From Gracilaria gracilis (taxonomy: Eukaryota > Rhodophyta > Florideophyceae > Gracilariales > Gracilariaceae), in the NCBI GenBank assembly GCA_030374805.1, contig JARGSG010000209.1, positions 1 to 64,000 on the forward strand: 64,000 nt of DNA, in the 5' to 3' direction. Positions 1-7,800 of this stretch are shown in pieces (position 1 is the stretch's first letter; each line of letters starts with the position of its first letter). A model generated the notes under the pieces. That model was not told where the DNA came from. It was given only the letters and a program-made list of their open reading frames with translations, and made no database searches. Both the position numbers and the translations under genes were made by a program.

Positions 1-2187
1 GAATGAGCTCATGAACAGGCTCCGACTGGGCTGACTCATCTTCAGAACTACTTAGCGCGTGTTCTGCTACTTGTTCGTAGCTAGCGAGGTTTTCAACTGG
101 TTCGGTTCGGCGAAGAAGAGGTTCTTGTTCATCAGTCCCGATGGCCAACTCCTGGATCTCATCTTGGAGGTCTTGCATTGGCCTTCTCGCAACGTTGCCC
201 GATTCAGCGAGGCTTGAGGATGATATTGGATTTTCTAGCTCAACACGTGCCGGAAGTCTTCGGTCTTCAACAGAGGTAAGAGCATACTCCAAACTGTCCA
301 CTTTCGTTCTTGGGAATTCTTCAGAATCTTCATAATCGCTTTCAGTATCGCTACCGGTTGAAAATAAATCAGAATCGGAAATAAAATCTTCACTGTCCGT
401 GTCCGAGAGATTCTCAAAGCACTCTACTTCAGGCCTGTGATGATCGAGAGGAAGCACTGTAGATTTCCCCTTGAAAGACATAGAGACTTCTTGAGCTCCA
501 AGATCTAGACAAGCTTGAATCGCTTCCAAGGTGGGGCATCCAATGATAACATGAAACGGAGGATTTTCTACCACTAAGAAACTTAATGGTATACGTAAGG
601 TGCCAAATTCCACCGGAACGTTCTTGATGCTTCCCCGAACTAGAGACTTTGTCCAATCTGCAACAACGATTCTTCTATTGGAAGGCTTCAGTTCCAATGA
701 GACTTTGTGACTAAGCGAAGCTGACATAAGATTGGGAACTGCTCCCGAATCTAATAGCGCTTGGGACTTTGTACCATACAGCGACACATTAACGACCCGG
801 AGGGCCGGTGGAAGCGTCGAAGTACTAGCAAAGCTCACTCGTCTCCCCGAGAGGCTACCAGAGAGGATACGGCGTAGATTCTTCTTGGCTTCATCCGCAT
901 CTCCTCTAGCAAGTTGTCCGAAGGTGATATCGGAAGGGGCTGTCGCTAGCTCTTCGTATACATTGTACTTGCCAATGTGTTCTTGGATCTTGATCTTCTT
1001 ATGCTTGGGCTTCGTCTTTTTCGAGCTAGCGTCTCGAACTTTTGAAGAACTCCTACGTACATCCTTGGTGGTGGTGGACTGCGTATCGGGGAACATAATT
1101 GGAGAGATGCCGGAAAGGGGACCAGTTCTGGATTGCTTTGGAAGTGGGGCACCTTCTGCATCTCTCTTGGTCGCGGCAACCAGATCTTCATCATCTGAAG
1201 ATTCATTGATGATGACTGAGACTTGATTCTGATTCGGCTTCTGCTGATTTGATTTCTTCTGCAGAGCCTTCTCAGCATTCGACTCCGATTTCACGCCTTC
1301 AAAGGACACCTTCTTCTCCTCATTGATCGGTGGTCTTTTCCAGCAGGTGACAGATGAGTGTCCTATTTTGCCACAGTTACCACAACGGGTATTCCGATGT
1401 GGGTTTAGTTCACAACGGTTGACATAATGGCCAGGTTGATTACAATAAGAGCAGAACTTCTCGGCTTCGGGACGACCAGTATTTTGTGTCTTCTTCACCA
1501 ATAGATGCAATTGAGTCATCTGTTCGGCAAGCTTCTCCACTCTATCTTCAAGAGGGGCTGAGACACCTCGAGGGGCTTCCTTTGTCCTTTGCAGAATCTT
1601 CTTGGCCGGTGGTAAAACACTCAGGGCTCCATATGACCCCAAGGCTTTCTTTCCTCCAACAAAAGCCTTAACCAGGCTCTTCAACAACGCGACATAGTCA
1701 TCTGCTCCACGGAAGATCACAAATTGCGCTAGGTCTGCATATTCCATGACGGCATTTCGGAGCAACCCGAACTTTGCTTTCGAGTTGAAACCGGACTGTT
1801 CGAAGAACGAGTCCATTTTCTTCAATGAACCCAGCAAGTCCCCATAATCCAGACGGGCTGACACTGCTCGACGAATTCTTTCCGCCTGTTCTTCCACAGT
1901 TCCGAAGCGCTCAATCAGAGCAGCCTTTACCTTAGCGAAATCCTTTGCTTCCGCTGACAGTGAACCATTAACAGCGTAGTTATCATAGAAGAAATCAAAG
2001 GCTTCTCCTTCAGGAAACCCAACAACTTGACGGCCCGGTCGGCGTTATCAACACCGGCTGCTGCCACATTCTCAAAGTAGAAGAGGAACTTTCTTACATC
2101 GACAGAAGTTCCATTGAAAGACATGACAGACTCACGAGGCACGAGGCCCTGCTGGGGGTACCATGTGGGCGTCATTTTTGTGGCCAC
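1..2187 (-). pseudogene. Truncated gag-protease region of family A copy A1
   Basis: Bases 1-2187 match 8356-10543 almost base for base. They encode the gag start, both CCHC zinc knuckles and the retroviral-type protease of a second family A element, cut by the window edge. One A is missing near 2012 (six bases read ttcagg where A2 has ttcaagg). This shifts the frame about 58 codons into gag, so the capsid-like region cannot be made as one chain. A few single-base changes are also present. The copy is therefore a recent but already broken sister of A2, joined to it through the LTR at 2254-4086. The rest of its pol would lie to the left of the window. Confidence 0.9.
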
Positions 2188-2235
2188 GTTGGCTAAACGA
2201 CGCGGGTGGTGACAACCCAGAACAAGACTAGAATG

Positions 2236-2248
2236 CCAGGGGGTACCA
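2236..2248 (-). other. Primer-binding-site candidate, copy A1
   Basis: On the minus strand TGGTACCCCCTGG lies just downstream of the inferred LTR end. It starts with the TGG expected to pair with a tRNA 3' CCA. The same sequence is at 10592-10604 in A2, and family B has TGGTACCGCATCC in the same position. The tRNA was not identified. Confidence 0.45.
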
Positions 2249-2682
2249 GCCTATGAAGGCGATGAGTAGCAGCGTAAGCCGCTGAATAGCCCAAACTATG
2301 AGTATTGAGATGGCACACGGTGGTGCCAGTGGTACTTATAACGAACAAAGCGAACTATTCACGCCCTGTCGGTGAATAGCTACGAACAGCTGAAGTCCCC
2401 AACAAAGTTCAGAAGGAGACTCGAACGATACGGTAAAAGCTCTACGTCAAACTTCAGGCGCGAACTTAGTAGGCTTACAATTAATCTCGAGACCAATTAT
2501 AGACAAACAAAGGGGGAGCCAGTTCGCAGATGTAAGTGACAAGTGGTGAACGTGGAAGGGAAAGGCCGGACCACTCCGCGGCCAAGGAGAATGAAAGAAA
2601 AGAAAGGGGGAAACAAATCAATGGAACGAGGGAAACAAGCAATGATTGCGTTTCTGAAAGAAGGGGGGGGTTTGTTGAGCCT

Positions 2683-2738
2683 GTGTTGTTGTTGTTGGTG
2701 GTGGTGGTGGTGGTGGTGGTGGTGGTGGTGGTGGTGGT
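2683..2738. repeat. GTT/GGT triplet microsatellite in LTR A
   Basis: A run of GTT then GGT triplets. The other LTR has a pure GGT run at 11042-11091, so array length and composition differ between otherwise near-identical LTRs. It produces poly-Val, poly-Trp, poly-Pro, poly-Thr and poly-His shadow ORFs. It lies at the position expected for the transcription start or R region. Confidence 0.9.
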
Positions 2739-2767
2739 CGAAGATGAGAATCTGAAGTTGGGCATGG

Positions 2768-2775
2768 CTTATATA
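2768..2775 (-). promoter_or_regulatory. TATA box in the left LTR A
   Basis: The minus strand reads TATATAAG, a strong TATA match oriented towards the A1 gag gene. The predicted start is about 25-35 bp downstream, at the GGT array. The same box is at 11121-11128 in the other LTR. Confidence 0.6.
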
Positions 2776-4086
2776 GACGATGGAGACCTTCGAATCCAGC
2801 TGAATATCGACGGTACAATTTTGTGTAAACCATGAATAACAAAATGTAATGTAACCCAGATGCAGTTTTCATGCATGATTGTGTAACCAGTGTAGCCTTA
2901 CTAGTTGCTCGCAGCCACATAATAGTTTCTTCGGGTAACAGACAACTTGTCGCAAAGATAATGCTTTGTTGGCACAATTTCCAAGTCCGCGAGAGTTCAT
3001 AATCACTTCAATCTGAAACCTGAATTCGGGAAGATCATCCGTTACGTACACACGATACAGCAAGTTTCAAGGGAATCTATCGAGCAGTTTTCGCTGCCGA
3101 AAATAGCATTAGTGGATGCGGGAATTTGAAGGGGTTATATCCATGAACATCGCCATTTCACCTCTTCTCCGTGTATTTCCTTGTTGTCCGGGTTCAGTCA
3201 TCACATCACACGACTGATTACACGAACTTTGCACTGATAGTGCACGATTTGTACATGAAGTGTACACGTAAGAACATTCCCTCCGTCCTTGGATATATCC
3301 TTAGAGTAGAGTTAGTTGGTGGTTAGGTCATTCCCAGGAGGCGTCTAGGTGATATTCGTAGTGTGGGGAGGGTGCCGGGGCTTCTCTTTGCATTGAGTGC
3401 ATGCTGCGTTGGAAGTACACGGATGTACTTCGTGTTGGCGTTCACACGGTGACGCTTCGGTTGCACGTGTATTTCAGGGGTAGCGGGGAGAAGTGGTATG
3501 CGGTCGACGTCTTCGTTGCCAACACCATGGCACGTTTCCATCCTGGTGCTCCGCGTCCCCGTCGTCATTCCGTCTGACAGCCCTCATGGACTGCCATTGC
3601 CGTTACTGCCGCCGCCGCCCCCGTCGCCGCCTCCGTTACTGTCGCCGCCGCCCGCAAACTCCCCGCACTTCTCGCCGCCGCCGGTACCCCGAGCCGCCTC
3701 GTCGTCTGGTGGGGACTCCGTTCGCTTCGTGCGATATGTCCCTGCCGTGCACAGTCCGAGGCGTGGAAGTCCGCCGCCTCGAGATGCGGCCAGGCGGATT
3801 AGTCGCCGTCGTCGCATATGTGGTGGAAGTGCCGCTGGGCGCCCTTTCAGCTCCTACCTTCGCGGATGGCATGACGCCATCCGCGTAGTCGAAGAGGAGC
3901 TGCCTCGCGGGGCTGTGGCCATCCTGGCCTGACTGCTCCACGAGTTGCGGGAAGTGCACGAGCGATATGGGATATAGAATATAAAATATAATGCATATTT
4001 GCTACTGTATGCAATAATAAATATACTCTGCTTTCTGCTTATCGCTCTTCCTCCTCGCCCTTCTTCCTCATTTTCACACTTTCACA

Positions 4087-4102
4087 CACTCCCCCTCTCA
4101 GC
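4087..4102 (-). other. Polypurine tract of element A2
   Basis: The minus strand shows a purine-rich GAGAGGGGGAG directly upstream of the LTR start TGTGAAAG, where plus-strand priming occurs in Ty3/gypsy elements. The sequence is absent beside the 5' LTR at 12428, as expected. Confidence 0.7.
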
Positions 4103-4136
4103 GGTCGCAACGCCTGGGCGACCACGGTTTAAGAAC

Positions 4137-4853
4137 TCATGATGAGGGATGCAGCGGGCCATTTCTCGAGACTTCTTCTGTTGTGTATCTGAAGGGGTAG
4201 AGCGGTTCCGGATGATCAGGGTCTGGTTCAAAGTCTACCAGAAATTCTTCATGTCGGCCAAGTAGTCTCACATAATCCATGACTTGTTCTTCGTGCGCTG
4301 CGGCGGCTGGTAGGTACCCATACTTTGCAACGACGTAATGGTATAAGAAGAATATTGTTTCATCTGCACTGAGCCTTGACATCTGTGGGTGCACTCTTTT
4401 GGCAAGACGTCTTAGCATCACATGAGCACGCGGGGTGAAGTACTGGCCATATAGATGGTGGATGCTTAGGCATAGGTGAAAGCAATTCCAAATGATACGA
4501 TGCTTTTCCCATAATTCACAATCTAACGGAGAGAGCCATTCTTCGATTTTTCTGCCCCCAACCTCTAGTGCCAAGTAATTGACATCTTCATTGTAGACTT
4601 CATAGTCAATGATGATCGGCATGGCAATCAACGGGGGTAGACCACCCTGTATCGATATGAAATTTTTCGTTGAGTCTTCTCTCAAGGTTTTAGGTCGGTT
4701 ACGATACAGCTTGAGTCTTCTCGCGTGAATTCCTCTTCTTGACATGCGTCGATTAGGTGAGATTAGATAGTTTTGCGGGTGTTTGGTTCTAACAATCCGA
4801 CACGGACCATAAAACTTAGAAATGAGAGGTGGCCACTTCACTGTAGGGTTCAA
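4137..4853 (-). CDS. C-terminal part of pol (integrase GPY/F region plus extension), -1 frame
   Basis: This open frame continues the integrase after the main gag-pol ORF stops. It has no ATG at its start and overlaps the gag-pol stop by 4 bases. Its first ~50 residues carry the SKFYGPCRIV (GPY/F) and GIHARRLKLY motifs. Family B has the same region in one frame with its integrase (FYGPCRV, HARRLMFY), so this is pol, not an env gene. A run of seven G in the sense strand, in register as G GGG GGG, sits where a -1 shift joins the frames. The remaining ~180 residues form an unrecognised C-terminal extension, rich in aromatic and leucine residues, without membrane segments. Confidence 0.75.
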   Translation of the reverse strand: MNPTVKWPPLISKFYGPCRIVRTKHPQNYLISPNRRMSRRGIHARRLKLYRNRPKTLREDSTKNFISIQGGLPPLIAMPIIIDYEVYNEDVNYLALEVGGRKIEEWLSPLDCELWEKHRIIWNCFHLCLSIHHLYGQYFTPRAHVMLRRLAKRVHPQMSRLSADETIFFLYHYVVAKYGYLPAAAAHEEQVMDYVRLLGRHEEFLVDFEPDPDHPEPLYPFRYTTEEVSRNGPLHPSS

Positions 4854-7800
4854 GGCCGCCCCCCCGCAATGACGAGGACCTGGTCTCCCACTGCAAACCT
4901 ATGGCTGCGTCGATTGTCATCTTTCCGATTAGGTTGACGCGCCACTCGTGCCGCTCTTCCGGTTACCGCCGTCTCCAGCTCAAGAATGCGATTTTCTGGG
5001 TTGGCTGACGATATAAAGGAGGAAGGGTCCATTGGGTGCATACGAGGAGGTATTCCATACATCAGTTGAAAAGGTGAGTATCCTTCGGGAAGTGGCCGTG
5101 TTCGGTATCCATAGAGAACGTCGGGCAAAGATTCATCCCATTCGGATCCTGAATCGTGTACGGTTTTTGCAAGTGCTCTCTTAATCGTTCCGACCATTCT
5201 CTCGGCACGACCGTTTGACATTGGAGCGTATGCTAAAACAGGCTTCATAATGATACCATGCCTCCGCATGTATTCTTGAACAGTCCCAGCCAAGAAAGAA
5301 GTGGCATTGTCGGATACAATAGTATGTGGGCATCCAAATCGAGAAACAATCTCCTGTTTCATGAAATCCAAAACATCTCGAGCTGTAGAACTTTTGCTTG
5401 CTAAAGCCAAAGGCCATCCTGATAAATGCTCAACGCCAATAAGTAGAAAACGATTTCCACGACTCGTAGGGCGCAATGGTCCGGCGAAATCTACTGAAAA
5501 TGTGTCGAACAGATTGGTGAGTGGTGCTCTCTGTCCGGCTCGATAAGAGGCAAATCGTCCCATGAACTGACAACTCTTGCAGCTTCTCACGTAGTCGGTG
5601 ACTTCCGAGTAGACATTTGGCCACCAGAATCGATCCGAAATGTACTTTCTAGTAGCTGCAGGATCCCAATGTCCAATGTCATCATGAAATGTACGGAGGA
5701 TAAAAAGCCTGTCCTTCATGAATGGAACTAACCTTAAACCGTAAGATGTCTGCCGATACAGGCGCATGTTCCATACGATAAACTTTTTCGCACTTCGTTT
5801 GATAGCACCTCTGACCTTGGGTTTTGGTTCATCAATGTCCATTTGACTTAGATGTCGGCCAATATTAGCGAAATATGGCTCTAATCCTTCGAACGCTGAT
5901 GTCGTAGAGGTCATCACAACTGCAGCTTGAGCGGGAGCCAAATCTTTTTCTGTTGCTCCGTATCGAGAGAGATAATCCGCAGCCTTATTCTTATCACCTG
6001 AGCGATATACGATTTCAAACTCATACTCAGCAAGAAAATCTAGCCATCTAGCCAATCTGCCATGTACATCTTTCTTTGTGAAAGCATACTTCAATGCTTG
6101 GTGATCCGTAATTAGTTGAAACGGTTGGGAACCGAGCAAGTACATTCTAAACTTCTTCAACGCAAAGATAACTGCCAGAGCTTCTTGTTCACACACAGAG
6201 TACTTCCTTTCAGCTGCAGTCATGGTTTTGCTTGCATATTGTATGGGATGGAACATGCCATCAGATTTCTTTTGGGCGAGCACCACTCCTAATGCGACAG
6301 AAGATGCATCCGTCTCCACGCGGAACGGGTTTTCGAAATCTGGAAATGCCAGAACAGGCGGGCTGGAGAGTTTTTTCTTCAAGGTGTTGAATTCATCCAA
6401 CATATCAGACGTGAACTCCAGTCGTCCGGAGCCTGAGGTGGAAGCATGCAAAGGTGCTGCAGTTTCAGCAAAATGTGAAATGAAGCGTCGGTAATATCCG
6501 GCAAGTCCGAGGAAGCTTCTTAACTCAGTAGCAGTGGTGGTAACTTGCGCCGCTTGAATTGCTTCGATCTTCTTGACGTCTACGGACACTCCGTCTTGAT
6601 TCACTATGTGCCCAAGAAGATGAATCTGCGATTGAGCAGAATCACACTTCGTGATCTTAATCTTCAATCCATATGAGGAAATCGTTCCTAAGACCCGTTT
6701 GACGTGGTCCATGTGCTCATCAAGACTATTGGAGAATATCACAACGTCATCCACGTACACTCGAACAAATGGATATCGGCTGAGGATTGAGTCCATCATT
6801 CTCTGAAAGGTTGATGGGGCATTCATTAGGCCAAACGGCATTACTTCAAATTGAAAGGTTCCTTGGCGACAGACGAAAGTGGTTATCTCCTTACACTGAG
6901 GGGCCATTCGTATCTGCCAATATCCCGAGAAGAGGTCAAGAGTCGTGAAGAAGGAAGCAGAGCCTAGGTCATCGAATATCTGTTCGATGTTGGGTAAAGG
7001 CCAGCGATCAGCTTTCATCACCTGATTCAAAGCGCGGTAATACACGCAGAATCTTGGTTTCCCGTCCTTTTTGGTTGCGATGACGACGGGGAAAGACCAA
7101 GGAGAAATCGAAGGCTTGATGATACCGGCAGATAACATCTTATCCACTTCATTCTTGACGACTTCGTTATATCGTGGCGGCAATCTTCTGACCCTCGAGT
7201 GTATTGGAGAGGTTGTGTTCAGCGAGAACTCATGCATAATAGGTACGTCCACCGGTCGTAAATCATAAAGGGACCATGCAATAACATCTGAATCGGTAAG
7301 CAAAGTCGCAATCTTGGTCTGCACATTTTCTGGTAGGTAGGAAAGCCTGTTAAGGATGATGGTCATACGATCAATTGAGGGTGGAATGTCTTGACCGTCC
7401 AAGGTACACTCAAGCCCTCCTTTCGCGATAGGATTCTGTTCTGAATTCTGAACATCTGTTACTGGACAAATTTCCTCTGTTGAAATTTGTCTTTCCTCAG
7501 GGATGAGTCTTGGATTCATCTCTTCGGGTTGGTTCTCAACCATGTTCGGACCTTCATCGCAGGGAAAAGGAGGTTGCTCTGTAAACTCATCCTGGGGTAC
7601 CTCTTCTTCGAATGCAATGACATACAGACCGTCATCATCTTCCTCCAACGTTCCTACACGATTGAAAGGCATATTGTGTACTCCAAGATGTGGTGGGTGT
7701 GCAGGAAGAGGGACTGGATATCGGATCTGAACGCGAACATCGATAAAGTCATTAATCATCCCTTCATTATCCATGGGAAGCAACTTAACTTCATCCTTAA

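Larger units (their letters stand above)
2254..4086 (-). repeat. LTR of family A, shared by A1 and A2
   Basis: A 1.83-kb direct repeat of 10610-12428. In element sense it starts TGTGAAAG directly after a purine-rich tract (GAGAGGGGGAG, 4087-4102). The other end is set approximately at a CA before the primer-binding candidate. It contains a TATATAAG box on the minus strand (2768-2775), a GTT/GGT triplet repeat about 30 bp downstream of it (2683-2738), and a GC-rich stretch at 3.58-3.93 kb that is open in several frames. The right edge is firm because similarity to the second copy stops exactly after ttcaca. Confidence 0.85.

Noticed and set aside
732..1226. 164-codon plus-strand ORF (and its copy at 9087-9581)
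   Set aside because: It is antisense to gag and identical in both copies because the gag sequence is identical. No independent signal.
2481..2977. Poly-Thr, poly-Val, poly-Trp, poly-Pro and poly-His ORFs on both strands (also 10803-11224)
   Set aside because: All are translations of the GGT triplet array in LTR A and overlap each other in several frames.
3493..3959. Pro/Arg-rich ORFs in the GC-rich part of LTR A on both strands
   Set aside because: Four frames are open at once because of CCG/CGC triplets, and the two LTR copies differ by a frame-breaking C. Reported only as an antisense ORF question.
4137..4853. env-like third ORF of family A
   Set aside because: The first ~50 residues are the GPY/F end of integrase, matched by family B in one frame. 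No signal peptide or membrane span.
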